Below are positions 10,828 through 21,144 of a stretch of DNA of 64,000 nucleotides, piece by piece. The notes beneath the pieces were generated by a model, which saw only the letters and a list, made by a program, of their open reading frames with translations, searched no databases and had not been told where the DNA came from. The first letter of the stretch is position 1; every line of letters begins with the position of its first letter. The stretch lies in NCBI GenBank assembly GCA_964016985.1, contig OZ024833.1, forward strand, positions 59,285,463 to 59,349,462, given 5' to 3'. The stretch is from Anodontia alba. Lineage: Eukaryota; Mollusca; Bivalvia; Lucinida; Lucinidae. The translations under genes and the position numbers were made by a program.

Positions 10828-11837
10828 AGCTCACCGGGATTATGTCCCTGGAGAGCTTGTGTTGTCACCCAGTCGTTGGCGTCAGCGTCTGTCGGCATCC
10901 ATGTCGGCGTTCGCGTCTGTGTCAGTGTCCGCGTTAGCACAGTGTTTAAGTTTTCAAAGGTGTGCATAGTTTTTTAACTGTTTAAGGTACTGCTTTCATA
11001 TTTGGCCTACACCTAACTTAGGGTAAGACCTTTTAATAGCATACACTCCATCCCCAAGTTAGACCCTTTATGTAAGTCAAGGTCAGTTCTTACTTTGTCA
11101 TTTAAACCCGTGTTTAAGTTTTGTGTTAAAGTTTTGAAAAGTGTATATAACTGCTGAAGTAAAGATAGACTCTTTAATATTTGGCCCACACCAGCCTTAG
11201 GGTTAGACCTTTCAATAGTACATCCCTTTCTCAGTTTGACCTTCTGCCTTGGTCAAGGTCAGGTCATACTTTGTCATTTGAACCCATGTTCGAGTTCTGA
11301 GTTTAAGTTTTGAAAAGTATTTGTAACTGCTGAAGTATTCAAGATACCGCTTTAATATTTGGCGCACACCAATGTTAGAGTAAGACCTTTCAATAGTACA
11401 CACCCCTTCCTCAGTTTGACCTTCTGCCTAGGTCAAGGTCAGGTCATACTTTGTCATTTACAGCTGTGTTTAAGGTTTGAAAAGTGTGCATGACTGCAGC
11501 AGTATGTAAGATACAGCTTTCATATTTCGTTCACATTAACCCAAGGGATTCAGCGTGTAAGATATAGCTTTCATATTTTGTCCACATCAACCTGAGGGAA
11601 GATGTTTCAGTGGGTATATATAGCTTTCATATTTTGCCCACACCAACCTAAGGGAAGATGTTTCAATGGCATATACCCCATCCCTCAGTTTGACATTCGT
11701 CCGACATCAAAGTCAGGTCATACTCTGTCATTCACAGCTATGTTTAAGTTCTGCATTTAATCTTTAATATTTAAAGATTGTTTTCTTATCCGGCCACCCC
11801 TTTCCGGTGAGCCGCATTGTCCTCTGACAACTCTTTG
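10828..11837 (+). mobile_element. Helentron-like element HN2
   Basis: The 5' end AGCTCACCGG follows a T. The 3' end has CCGGTGAGC, a perfect 9-bp match to the 5' repeat, then the hairpin TTGTCCTCTGACAA and CTCTTTG before TTT. It therefore shares its layout with HN1 but has different hairpin and internal sequence. A GTCAGCGTCTGTCGGC tract sits near 10870-10930 where HN1 has GTCCGTCC. The inside is a 177-180 bp array. It abuts the first base of a MITE-A. Confidence 0.72.
10960..11700 (+). repeat. Tandem array TR6, 177-180 bp unit, inside HN2
   Basis: Units share TTGAAAAGTGT, CTTTAATATTTGGCCCACACC, GTAAGACCTTTCAATAG, CCTCAGTTTGACCTTCTGCC and TCAAGGTCAGGTCATAC. The last motif occurs near 11072 (variant), 11249 and 11429. 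Later units (11510-11640) are truncated to about 60 bp. Confidence 0.85.
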
Positions 11838-11838
11838 T

Positions 11839-12052
11839 TTCAACCCTTGTCATGCTGAATATATTAAGATGCCATGCCCACTTAAAATTTTCAGCCAATC
11901 AGATTACTTGATTCAGGTTGTTGATACAAATTCACATACTTAATAGCAAACAGTGCAGATCCAGATCAGTTGGCTTCAGAGAAGCCAACTGATCTGGATC
12001 TACACTGTTTGCAAAAGCAGGGCATATCCAGGTTCAGCAGGACCAGGGTTAA
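11839..12052 (+). mobile_element. MITE-A copy 2
   Basis: Starts at a TCAA-mutated terminus next to the 3' end of HN2. The core reads CAGTTGGCTTCAGAGAAGCC, a fully symmetric hairpin tip, and the right end is AGGACCAGGGTTAA. Confidence 0.85.
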
Positions 12053-12059
12053 TAAGAGA

Positions 12060-12566
12060 GACAACTTGTGTGGTGAAAAGGGTCTGCTATACTTGCAGTA
12101 GGTTGGGGAAGGGGGTCATGTTAGTATTTCTTTTTCTTCACCTTCACTGTTATTCACTTTTTCTCTCATGATCCTTTTTCTCTCTTTCCTCTTATCTACC
12201 TGCTCTCCCTGATCTGGAGGTCATGGGTTCAATCCTGGCTGGATCCAGCAACATTCTTTCATGGATATTCACCAAGAAATATTTTCTATGGTTATTCTCT
12301 CCCTTCCACTGATTCATGAAGGGCAGTTGTCAGTTTCTGGCAAAAGAATGTGTACAGTACTAGTTAACCACTTAGAGGTCTAAGTCTGCCCAGGAAAAAG
12401 CTTGGTTATGTAAACTGACCACACTCGACATGACTCTAATAGGTTGACCGGGATGTAAAACCTCCACTTAAACAAAACCAGCTCTCCTGTCCCTTTTTTC
12501 CCTTTCTCTAGGAGACAACACAAAATGACTCACAAGGAGTGATGTGTCATTAAACAGAAATTTTTT
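12060..12566 (+). mobile_element. SINE-J copy 1, split by a SINE-1
   Basis: Shows the pyrimidine-rich body (TTTCTTTTTCTTCACCTTCA) and, after the interruption, CTTTCTCTAGGAGACAACAC and AAAATGACTCACAAGG, ending GTCATTAAAC. The same blocks are contiguous in the copy at 29866-30136. Its 5' edge is unclear. Confidence 0.65.
12209..12480 (+). mobile_element. SINE-1 copy inside SINE-J
   Basis: Begins inside the head (GATCTGGAGGTCATGGG) with box-B-like GGGTTCAATCC, so it is 5'-truncated and lacks box A. Full body and tail follow, ending CACTTAAACAAAACCA. GCTCTCC occurs on both sides (12202-12208 and 12481-12487) as the target duplication. Confidence 0.8.
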
Positions 12567-12787
12567 TCAATCTCAATTCAGTTGAGCATGAAATTTGTCC
12601 TGCTAATAAATCTCAAATTACACACAATTCCAAATTCTTTCTTGCTAAACATAGCTGAGCATGAATATTTCTCTTCTAATAAATATGAAAATGCCAACTA
12701 TTAATATTGTTGGCATTTTCATCTTTATTAGTAGAGAAAATTTCATGCTCAGCTGAGTTTAGCATGAAAAAAGTTTTATAACCTCTG
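12560..12787. mobile_element. MITE-P copy 1
   Basis: Built from repeated AGTTGAGCATGAAA ends, AATAAATATGAAAATGCC arms and a TAATATT centre; the right end is GAAAAAAGTTTTATAACCTC. It is the reverse orientation of the copy at 22026. It consists of several nested inverted repeats, not one hairpin. Confidence 0.7.
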
Positions 12788-12789
12788 GG

Positions 12790-13070
12790 ACAGGCTCCAT
12801 AGTGCAGTCAGTAGTGCATTTAACTTAAGACCCAGAGGTCGAAAGTTCAAATCCCAGCTAGGTCACATAACTTCAATGCAGATTGATCATGAAATTTCAG
12901 TTTTGCTCATTCAAGAAGGGCAGTTGTCTGTTACTGAAATAAGTATGTGCACAAAATGCTGGTTACTTGAAGAGGACTAAGTCTACCCAGGGATTATGTG
13001 AGCAGGATAACTAACCAGCTTGACATGACCTTAACGATGTTGACTGGGCCATAAAACTCCAAATTGAACA
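12790..13070 (+). mobile_element. SINE-1 copy, diverged head
   Basis: The head reads CCATAGTGCAGTCAGTAGTG and GTCGAAAGTTCAAATCCC (box B-like). The body keeps GATTGATCATGAAAT, AAGAAGGGCAGTTGTC and GACTGGGCCATAAAACTCC. More diverged than the copies at 51260 and 62321, so probably an older subfamily. Confidence 0.7.
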
Positions 13071-13353
13071 ATCTCATTGTCCTCTAAATTAGTTTGTAGC
13101 TTATAAAGTTGCTTGGAGGAGTTGGAGCATGTGAATTGATGTCAGGTTTACGCCCAATTTGGTATTATCTTTGCTCCATTTGTTTAAGTTAATTTAGGGA
13201 ATAACATTAGTCCAACTGCTATTAATATTTCTCCAAGTTTTTTCACTTCAATAAGGATAGTTGAAACATTAAGGCTACACTGATTTTATTTGCTGTTTCT
13301 TAGGGAATTTTACATGAAGGGGTGGGTAAGAGAACAAAACAAAAATAAAAGCA

Positions 13354-13972
13354 TTAACCCTTCTCTTGCCGGAATTAAAATGAATCAGGCCTGTAAGAGG
13401 GGGTACCTCTACTTGAGAAGTCATTACCCCCTGAATTTTACCTCGACTTTCATGAAATTTTCACGTATAATTTGCCGATCCTAGGTGGCCATTTTACCGG
13501 AGAAAGAATGGTCAAGTGACTAGAAAGTCACGTGACAGTCATGTGTAAACCGGGAATCGTTTAAGACACTTAAAAAAAAAAAAAAAAAAAATAATTACAA
13601 GAGCCCAGCGCCTACTGTGTACTATTGTGAATGAAACGAGTGACATACATAGGTTCTACTGTTATTCCTACTTATTCCTCACTGGAAATGATTCAGGTGT
13701 TATGGGCTTTTTTTCCAGAAAAGCCTGATCAATCTGTTGAAGTGAGTGCTGAAATTAATGGCAGCTTGAAATTTGGTATTCTCGGTCGTTTTTAGTGTGG
13801 GTAAAATCCAGCACCTGACTACCTAATGAAAAGTGGCGTGTTTGTATGAAAGTAGGTTCACTCCTGTATGAGAACACTTGCTCTGAATGGTTGCATGTGG
13901 TATATTGTAAGTATGACGGGCTTTTGAGCTGGCAGACCCCCCCAGCGCGACGAAAGGCAAGATAAGGGTTAA
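13354..13972. mobile_element. MITE-Q, 619 bp TTAA element
   Basis: Begins TTAACCCTTCTCTTGCC and ends GGCAAGATAAGGGTTAA, giving inverted ends of about 13 bp inside TTAA duplications, as expected for piggyBac-type transposition. The inside has no coding potential and no long palindrome, only a small one (GTCACGTGAC) and a poly(A) run at about 13570-13590. It ends 4 bp before a MITE-A. Single copy here. Confidence 0.65.
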
Positions 13973-13975
13973 CTC

Positions 13976-14189
13976 TTAACCCTTGTTCTGCTGAATCCGG
14001 ATATACCCTGCCTTTGCAAACAGTTTAGATCCAGATCAGTTGGCTTCTGAGGAAGCCAACTGATCTGGATCTGCACTGTTTGCCATTAAGTATATGAATT
14101 TGTTGCAACAATTAGGATAAAGTAATCTGATTGGCTGAAAATTAGAAGTGGGCGTGGCATCATAATTTATTCAGCAGGACAAGGGTTAA
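13976..14189 (-). mobile_element. MITE-A copy 3
   Basis: TTAACCCTTGTTCTGCTGAA to CAGGACAAGGGTTAA. The core tip is TTGGCTTCTGAGGAAGCCAA, complete and nearly symmetric. Confidence 0.9.
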
Positions 14190-14269
14190 AGAGCTTATCA
14201 CAACTGCAGCAGACGACATTTTGAATTCTTTTTTAGAGAAAATAAGAGTTGACAGGCAGATGATTTGCA

Positions 14270-14960
14270 ATAATTTTGCCTTATATCTTGAAGAGTATTT
14301 CATGTGTTAACATCATACTTTTTTAAGTATTGCCCAAGATTTGACCTCAAAATATATGTAGGTCACAGTGATCTATATTTCACCGTCCAATGATTTTACC
14401 TTATATCTTGAAGAAAATTTGGTGTATTAACAGCATACTTTCGGATTTTGAATGGATATAGATCACAGCGACCTATATTTTACAGTCCAGTGATTTTGCC
14501 TTATAACCTGAATATTGCATGTGTCAACATCATACTTTCCAATTATGAGTCAGTATGACCAAAAGTTTGACCTTAGAATGAATGTAGGTCACAGTGACCT
14601 TTATTACACAGTCCAGTGATTTTGTCTTTTATCTGGAAAACTGTTTCATGTATAAACACCATACTTTCAATTATCTTCAGTATATTCCAAAGTTTGACCT
14701 TAAAATAAATGTAGGTCAGTGACCTATATTTCACAGTCCAGTGATTTTATTTATATTTTGAAGAATATTAGATGTATAAACGTCATACTTTCAGATCATG
14801 AGTCAGTATGACCGAAACTTTGGCTTCAAAATATTTCATGGTCCAGTGATCCTGCCTTATACCTGGAGTATTTCATGTGTAAACATTATATTTCCAGTTA
14901 TTAATCAGCATGTTTAAAAGTTTGAAGTATGTTACACACTTTCCCATGTATTATCCTCAT
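14270..14960. repeat. Tandem array TR7, 100-126 bp unit
   Basis: About 5-6 units of CCAGTGATTTTGCC, TTATATCTTGAAGA, ATTTCATGTGT, AACATCATACTTTC, AGTCAGTATGACC and AGGTCACAGTGACCTATATT. Unit starts at about 14388, 14489, 14612, 14738 and 14843. One unit carries the exact palindrome AGGTCACAGTGACCT at 14586-14600; other units have one or two changes or a shortened spacer. Confidence 0.87.
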
Positions 14961-15128
14961 ATGACTTTGCCCAGTGCAGGTGTGACGTTGACTTGGGGAA
15001 TTCTTATTTCACTTTATAGGCAAAACACGAATCAGGCAAGCTGTGCTGTTCTTTGATAGCTCTTTTTTTTTTTATATATAATTCTATAGATATTATCAAA
15101 AAAATTACTACAACTTTGAATACAGCTT

Positions 15129-15310
15129 AGCTATTGATAAGGCACTTTTTTCAACCATAAAGTATCTTTATTTTTCTTATTTCTCAACAAAAAAACGTAT
15201 GTTGAGGGTACTCATTAAAAGTGCCTCGCCGAGGCAGTTTTAATGAGTACCCACAACATATGTTTTCATCGAGGAATAAGAAAAATATTTACCTGATACC
15301 CACTCGATAA
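15129..15310. mobile_element. MITE-C copy
   Basis: Left end GATAAGGCACTTTTTTCAACC, linker ATTTTTCTTATTTCTC, core centred on GCCTCGCCGAGGC with GGGTACTCATT arms, and right end CTGATACCCACTCGATAAA. Nearly complete. Confidence 0.75.
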
Positions 15311-15439
15311 ATGAATTATACATACAACTTTTGAATCAACAGAAATTTTTACAATTGGTTTTCAACATATTAAAATGCCATCACAGCAGTATCTTAAATT
15401 TGAAGTATTCCATAATTAGGTGGTTCTTTCCTTTAAAGG

Positions 15440-15655
15440 TAATCTCCATTTGGGCCGCACCATGGGAATATGAGTCTTCAGGGATATGTGGACAGCTTAG
15501 GCCCACATCAGCCTGCACATCCATGCAGTCTGATCAGGGCCTTTACTGTCTGCTAACACTTTTGAATGTATCAATGGAGAGCAAATTGCCTGGATGAGAC
15601 TTTGGGAATGCGTGGGATGAATCTGAATCTATGCATTTGTGTATGCTCAAAGACA
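15440..15655. mobile_element. MITE-G copy 2
   Basis: Reverse orientation to copy 1: GGGCCGCACCATGGGAATAT, GGACAGCTTAGGCCCACATC, and a core centred on CACATCCATG with the arm CAGTCTGATCAGGGCC. It includes a direct tail CTCAAAGACACATTTTTGC. Confidence 0.55.
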
Positions 15656-15688
15656 CATTTTTGCTTCGTGCAACCCATTTGTGAATGG

Positions 15689-15887
15689 TTAACCCTTGTC
15701 CTACTGAATAAATTAAGATGCCACACCCACTTCTAATTTTCAGCCAATCAGATTACTTGATCCGGATTGTTGCTATAAATTCATTTACTTAATGGCAAAC
15801 AGTGCAGATCCAGATCAGTTGGCTTCTGATCTGGATCTACACTGTTTGCAAAGGCAGGGTATATCCGTGTTCAGCAGGACAAGGGTA
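15689..15887 (+). mobile_element. MITE-A copy 4
   Basis: Left TTAACCCTTGTCCTACTGAA; right CAGGACAAGGGTAAAA, where TTAA is lost. The hairpin tip has lost one arm end (CAGTTGGCTTCTGATCTGG). Mariner copy 1 begins 6 bp further on. Confidence 0.85.
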
Positions 15888-15893
15888 AAAGTA

Positions 15894-17234
15894 CGAGGGT
15901 CATGCAAAAAGTTCTGTCACTAATAGGCTTCCTAAGTTTTATCCCAGGTATGTTTTAAAATGCTTCATTGCACTTTAATGGTGTGTTGAATAGCTAATGA
16001 TACCTGTTTATTTCGTTCAAATTGCTTTCCAACTGACCAAGTTATTTCAAATTGAAATAGCTGCAGTCATACACACTGACCAATTTACTTGTTACATTGG
16101 AACATGGACCAGAAGACTGAAATTCGTAGCTATATTAAATGCCGCATTGAGCTTAATTTAGATTCAAAGCAGATATTTAATGAATTATGTGGTATATATG
16201 GACCTTAGACCATTTCAATGCCCAAAGTTTTTAGGTGGGTTAAAGCTTTTAAAGCGGGGAAATTTTCTGTTGAAGATGATACCCGTCCTGGAAGGCCTAA
16301 AACCTCTGTTACCAAGGCTAACATCTCTGCTGTTAAGATTGTGGTCGAACAGGATGCGCGATTGTCTGTCTAAGCTGTAGCTAGTTGTACTGGCATATCA
16401 GAAGGCAGTGTTCAAACAATTCTGAAAAGGCGTTTGGACCTGAGAAAGGTTTGCGCTAGGTGGGTACCTCATTTGCTCACTGAGGAGCAAAAGACACAAC
16501 GCCTTAAATGTGCCCGGGAACTTCTGAAAACATACAAAGGCTGTAATAGTCGGGTTATTTCTAACTTGCTAACAGGTGATGAAACCTGGGTGCACATTTT
16601 TGAGCCACAAAGAAAGACCAATAATAAGCAATGGAAGGGAAAAGATAAAAAACGCCCATCTATTGCCAAGAGAACCTTAAGTTAGAAAAAGATGTTGTAC
16701 GCAATTTTCTTTAATTTAAGTGAGCCAGTCGTTCAAGTGCCTTGTCCATCTGGTCATACAGTCACTGGCTGATTCTACAAGAATTCTGTACTGAAGAAAG
16801 TGAAAGAGTTTTACAATAAGAAACGACCAAGCAAAGGATGGTCAGGAGTCCACCTTTTACATGACAATGCCTCCTCTCATAAGTGTGAGGTTGTTAAGTC
16901 TTTTTTGGCTTCTGAAAAGGTGAAAGTTTTAAACCATCCACCTTATTCACCTGACCTGAGTCCCTGTGACTTCTTTTTATTTCCAAGGCTTAAGAAAATG
17001 CTTTCTGGAAATAAGTATACGTCTATAAGTTCTCTTGGCAGCGCTATTTATCAGTGTCTCCAACAGATACCAAAAGAAGACTATTTATCTGCTTTTCGCG
17101 ACTGGGTAAAAAGCTTACAAAAATGTGTTTCAGTAAAGGGGGAATACTTTGAAAGTTTGTAATAAAAATATATTTGATAAAACGTAGCACTGAAGTAATC
17201 TGAACCCAGTGACAAAACTTTTGCAGGACCTTCA
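15894..17234 (+). mobile_element. Mariner-family transposon, copy 1
   Basis: A complete 1,341-bp element flanked by TA at 15892-15893 and 17235-17236. Inverted ends: CGAGGGTCATGCAAAAAG at the left, and the reverse complement of CTTTTGCAGGACCTTCA at the right, extending inward through GTTCTGTCAC. Size, TA duplication and end length match Tc1/mariner elements of the mariner branch. It carries one interrupted transposase frame. Confidence 0.93.
16104..17162 (+). pseudogene. Mariner transposase, DD34D type, with four stops
   Basis: A transposase would bind the terminal repeats and cut and paste the element in the nucleus. The frame runs 353 codons with no frameshift, the usual mariner length. 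Start chosen at 16104 (MDQKTEIRSYIK), matching the second copy. Visible parts: helix-turn-helix region at about residues 5-55, GRPKTS linker, second helix-turn-helix (TGISEGSV), WVPH at 120-123, first catalytic Asp 159 (GDETW), second Asp 254 (HDN), YSPDL at 281-285, and third Asp 289. The 34 residues between the last two give the DD34D signature. In-frame stops at 16206 (TAG), 16371 (TAA), 16683 (TAG) and 16770 (TGA) kill it. The second copy shows sense codons at the first three of these; the fourth falls in a segment deleted from that copy, so this is decay, not recoding. Confidence 0.93.
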
Positions 17235-17279
17235 TACTAGGAAGGCAGCTTTCTGTCTGCAAATGTCTTCCCTTGCTAA

Positions 17280-17489
17280 TTAACCCTTGTCATGCTAAAT
17301 AAATTAAGATGCCCCGCCGACTTCTAATTTTCGGTCAGTCAGATTACTTGATCCGGGTTGTTGATACAAGATCACATACTTATTGACAGAGTAGATCCAG
17401 ATCAGTTGGCTTCTTCAGAAGCCAACAGATCTGGATCTACAATGTTTGCAAGGGCAGAGTATATCTGGGTTTAGCAGGGCCAGGGTTAA
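17280..17489 (+). mobile_element. MITE-A copy 5
   Basis: TTAACCCTTGTCATGCTAAA to GGGCCAGGGTTAA. Complete tip TTGGCTTCTTCAGAAGCCAA. Starts 46 bp after mariner copy 1. Confidence 0.88.
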
Positions 17490-17591
17490 TAAGTGGTGAC
17501 AGAATCTTACTGGTATATCTGTTCAGCTTAGAATCAGCCTGATGAGACAGGTCTCTGGTAATGTCTCAACAAATATTTTTGTGGAGAAATT

Positions 17592-17800
17592 ATTATACCC
17601 TGCCACACAATAGTGCTGGTTGTCTGTGTGTCCATCAGTCTGTCAGTCCATCTGTCTATTGCATTGTCTCCAGATGATAACTTGAGTAAATGTCATTGGA
17701 TTTTCACCAAACTTGGTATGTCCATTGATATAGTGGAGATCTGGTTTGGGATTGCTATATGGGCATATTCTGTTTATTTTTGACAGAGTTATCTGCCTGC
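17592..17800 (+). mobile_element. HINE fragment HN8
   Basis: Begins TTATACCCTGCCACAC and has GTCCATCAGTCTGTCAGTCC, CAGATGATAACTTGAGTAAA, CACCAAACTTGGTATGTCC and GAGATCTGGTTTGGGATTGC, all shared with HN7 at 54350-55030. Only one internal unit is present and the 3' hairpin end is missing. Confidence 0.65.
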
Positions 17801-18231
17801 CACAGGATAATTTCACAGTTTTATTAGATCTTGAAGTATCATAAATAAGATTTTCTTTTGCATGCAAGAAACTTTGCCATTTTCATAGGATATGACTATT
17901 AAGTTCAAAAGTTTCTGGTTGTGAAGTTTTAAAGGTCTGTGGTGAAATATATTTACATTGGTATTCATAAAATTATGAAAATTATTTGCCACAACCTTTG
18001 ACCAACCTTTGGCAAAATGCAAACAGTTCTCATTAGGAAAGACAATTAATGATTTTCTTGTATCCTTGACTCCTAAAACAACACCTAGATTAGTTCAAGT
18101 GCTGCTTACTTTGTTTTGTCTAGTGCTTTTTGTGGCCCTAATAACTGATAGTTAAACCAGACCCATGGAACATTGCCATTGACAAGAGCATCATGCTGAC
18201 CAAAGTTGCTAGTTTGAGCATTGCTTGATTG
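17801..18231. other. Unassigned DNA
   Basis: AT-rich, with no repeat family, gene or palindrome that I recognise. Confidence 0.5.
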
Positions 18232-18426
18232 TTAACCCTTGTCATGCTTAATAAATTAAGAAGCCATGCCCACTTCTAATTTTCAGCCAATCAAATTACT
18301 TGATCTGGGTTGGTGATACAAATTCACAGTTAATGACAAACAGTGCAGCTCCAGATTAGTTGGCTGATCTGGATCTACACTGTTTGCAAAAGAGGATATA
18401 TCCGGGATCAGCAGGACAAGGGTTAA
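18232..18426 (+). mobile_element. MITE-A copy 6
   Basis: TTAACCCTTGTCATGCTTAA to CAGGACAAGGGTTAA. The hairpin tip is eroded to GATTAGTTGGCTGATCTGG. Confidence 0.88.
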
Positions 18427-18507
18427 GAGCTTGAAAGAAATTTCAAGGCTTTTGATTGGCTGATGAGCTATAGGTATATACTGTATTGATGGCTCCTCAT
18501 AACCTGT

Positions 18508-18737
18508 TCATAACCCTGAAAGCAGCAGATAGCATTCAGAAAATTAAAAGAAAATAAAATCTAAAATAAAACAAAAAAAACAAAAAAACAAGGCTTGACA
18601 TTTCCATGTGAATCATCTGCTAAACAGATGATTCACATGAAATGTCAAGCCTTATTTCTTGGTAAACTAAAAAAAAAAAAAATGCTTTTAGAATTCCATG
18701 TACTGCAATTTTGAATGGTGGTTTAAGGGTAGAAATT
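18508..18737. mobile_element. MITE-E copy
   Basis: Core CTTGACATTTCCATGTGAAT, CATCTGCTAAACAGATG and ATTCACATGAAATGTCAAG is almost perfect. Poly(A)-like AAAACAAAAAAAC and a returning A-run flank it. The right terminus is GGTTTAAGGGTAGA. Confidence 0.7.
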
Positions 18738-18857
18738 ATGATGGCTTGTATTTTTACTGTTCAATCCAAATAAATAATAACCATAGCAGAGATGTGTGTT
18801 TTCATCTTCTATTTGACACTAATAATTGTCAGTTTTCATATTAAGCCTTATTATTTG

Positions 18858-19157
18858 AGACCTTGGTGGCTCTGTTGGAAATGCATCTGACTGGTGATCA
18901 GGTTATGGGTTTGATACCCACCAGGTCAGGCAATACTCTGACATGAAGAGTGATCATGAAATATTTTCTAAGGTCATTCCCTTCCTTCTGCTGAATCAAG
19001 AAAGGCAGTTGTCCGTTTCTGAAGAAAGAGTGTGCACGTTAACAGCTTAGAGGACTAAGCCTGCCCAGCAAAGAGTGTGATTGGATAAACAGACTATGCT
19101 CAACCTTATCCTAATGGGTTCACTAGGCCATAAAATCTCAACACAAACAAACAAACA
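18858..19157 (+). mobile_element. SINE-1 copy
   Basis: Full-length but diverged: GACCTTGGTGGCTCTGTTGG (box A), GGGTTTGATACCCACC (box B), GATCATGAAATATTTTC, AAGAAAGGCAGTTGTC, then CAACACAAACAAACAAAC. It uses the GGTGATCAGG head variant seen also at 45538. Confidence 0.8.
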
Positions 19158-19177
19158 CTAAAATGTTTTCTGATGTC

Positions 19178-19293
19178 AACTGCTTAGAGGGCTAAGCCTG
19201 CCCAGGAAAAGCGTTGTTAGGTAAACTGACAGGCTCTACATACCTTCATAGTGTTGACTGGGCCATTGAACACCAACCCAACCAACCAACCTA
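19178..19293 (+). mobile_element. SINE-1 3' fragment
   Basis: Only the last third: GCTTAGAGGGCTAAGCCTGC through GTTGACTGGGCCATTGAAC and an ACCAACC-rich tail. It lies 20 bp after the preceding full copy in the same orientation. Confidence 0.75.
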
Positions 19294-19307
19294 ATTAATG
19301 GGACACC

Positions 19308-19530
19308 TTAACCCATTGATTACTCGATAAACCTAAACGGGTAACTGGCAAACAGTGCAGACCCAGATCAGATGCCACAGAATGGGGCATCTGATCAGGG
19401 TCTCCACTGTTTGCAAATAGTTCAACCATTTTTCTTTAGGAATATCTACATAGCCTGGCATACCTAAAATCAAAAGTGGACTCTTCCAATGTATAGTGAG
19501 GGAGAGTTTATTCAGTCTTTAATGGGTTAA
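19308..19530. mobile_element. MITE-F1 copy 1
   Basis: TTAACCCATTGATTACTCG to GTCTTTAATGGGTTAA. Core arms GCAAACAGTGCAGACCCAG and CAGGGTCTCCACTGTTTGC around ATGCCACAGAATGGGGCAT. Confidence 0.85.
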
Positions 19531-19549
19531 TTCCTCACCATGCTTCTCC

Positions 19550-19742
19550 TTAACCCTTGTCCTGCTGAATCCAGATATACCCTGCCTTTGCAAACAGTGT
19601 AGATCCAGATCAGTGATCTGGATCTGCACTGTTTGCCATTAAGTATGTAAATTTATAGCAATAATCTGGATCAAGTAATCTGATTGGCTGAAAATTAGAA
19701 GTAGGCGTGGCATCTTAATTTATTCAGCAGGACAAGGATTAA
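19550..19742 (-). mobile_element. MITE-A copy 7
   Basis: TTAACCCTTGTCCTGCTGAA to CAGGACAAGGATTAA. The hairpin tip is almost gone (CCAGATCAGTGATCTGG). Confidence 0.9.
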
Positions 19743-20186
19743 ATTTCAACAAGTCGATTTTAATACTACCTGTTGATGTCGCGGTCCTGTAGACCCTGGG
19801 TCTACATGATTTGATTGGATCTGTCTTCCCAATAACTAAGGGCCAATGCAGCGGGTGTTACGTGTCTGTCTTTCAGCTTGCCCAAGAACAAGCCATTTCC
19901 AAGTCCTCCAATATGTCATAAAAAATCAGATATTGGGATATAGTTAATTTTTGAGCATACAACGTGTATTGTGTATGCCCTGTCTGATAAACTGAACAAT
20001 AAAAATTGGTGGCCTAAAATTGTTCAGCTATATTACCACATTATTGGGAACCTGAAAAAAGGAAAATTGTGGATGCAGTGTTCTGAGAAAAATGACACAT
20101 AGGTGTCACAGCATGGTTTTATATCTAGGTTATCCACTCTTATTTTGTCCCAAGGGTATACTATTGTAGGTTGATTTTAATCTCTA
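19743..20186. other. Unassigned DNA
   Basis: No gene, RNA or repeat recognised. The composition is slightly more balanced (GTTGATGTCGCGGTCCTG) than the neighbourhood. Confidence 0.45.
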
Positions 20187-20345
20187 ACACTCTGGGCTAA
20201 CTCAGCAAATGACAAATTGATAATTTTTTTCTTAATTTTCCCAGACAGTAGGCTCTGACTTTTCATGCAGATTGGACAAAATTAGAAAAATATTTCAAAT
20301 TATTGTCTGCTGAATTTTTTATGCATCATGCTTAGCATAAAGTCT
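20187..20345. mobile_element. MITE-D copy, one arm deleted
   Basis: Left half has CTCAGCAAATGACAAATTG and TTTTTTCTTAATTTTCCC. Right half resumes after only ATGCAGATTGGACAAAATTAG, so most of the returning arm is lost. Confidence 0.6.
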
Positions 20346-20570
20346 GAAAATCAAAAGTATTCCCCAGTTGGGAATTGGTATTAAGCACCTGATAAGATCA
20401 CTTCTCTGCAGAACTAGATTGACAGTTGTGCTTTTTTTTTTGCTTTTTTTTTTTTTTTTATCATTTCTCTACAAAAAGGGGCCTCAAGGGCTGTGTGGTC
20501 TAAAATGTTGGCTTACAAACCATTGCATCATAAATGACTTAGAACATAGTATTGAAGCACTGTATTGACT

Positions 20571-20748
20571 ACAAATGCTGGGTAAAAATTTCAACAGACA
20601 TACACCATTTTGGAATATTTTTTCTTATTTTTCCCAGAAAACAGGGTTTTGGAGACAATTTGCATGAAATGTCAAAGCCTATTTTCAAGGAAAAATAAGA
20701 AAAAGATCAATTTGTTGCTGAATTTGCCCATAGCCTGCTAAGTGTTAA
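20571..20748. mobile_element. MITE-D copy
   Basis: ATGCTGGGTAAAAATTTCAAC on the left, the central GGAGACAATTTGCATGAAATG arm retained, and CATAGCCTGCTAAGTGTTAA at the right, abutting a MITE-A. The left half of the core is deleted. Confidence 0.65.
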
Positions 20749-20749
20749 C

Positions 20750-20963
20750 TTAACCCTTGTCATGCTGAACCTGGAAATACCCTACCTTTTCAAACAGTGT
20801 AGTTCCAGATCAGTGGGCTTCTGAAGAAGCCAACTGATCTGGATCTGCACTGTTTGTCATTCAGTATGTGACTTTTTATCAACAGCCTGGATCAAATAAT
20901 CTGATTGGCTGAAAATTGGAAGTGGGCATGACATCTTAATTTATTCAGCATGACAAGGATTAA
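20750..20963 (-). mobile_element. MITE-A copy 8
   Basis: TTAACCCTTGTCATGCTGAA to CATGACAAGGATTAA, with a complete tip GGGCTTCTGAAGAAGCC. Confidence 0.9.
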
Positions 20964-21144
20964 ATTCTCAATATTTAGGGGCATGGATCAAATACACATT
21001 AGATTTTTTACAAGGGAGACAACCTTAGTGACTTTTCTGTTTGGTTTCCTGCTCACCAAGACCCCTCTGAAAAGGGGTCCACTCTAAAAGGAAAACAATA
21101 TTGCTTGTAGACTGTACAAAATCTGTTTCAAGGTCATATCTTCT

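Noticed and set aside
10535..10969. 144-codon + strand frame, one of the longest open stretches
   Set aside because: It crosses the GC palindrome, unassigned DNA and the 5' end of HN2; no domain is visible and its parts belong to separate repeats.
16469..16669. Minus-strand frame opposite the mariner transposase
   Set aside because: Shadow of the conserved + strand transposase; no domain of its own. The same holds for 17044-17262 and 48063-48254.
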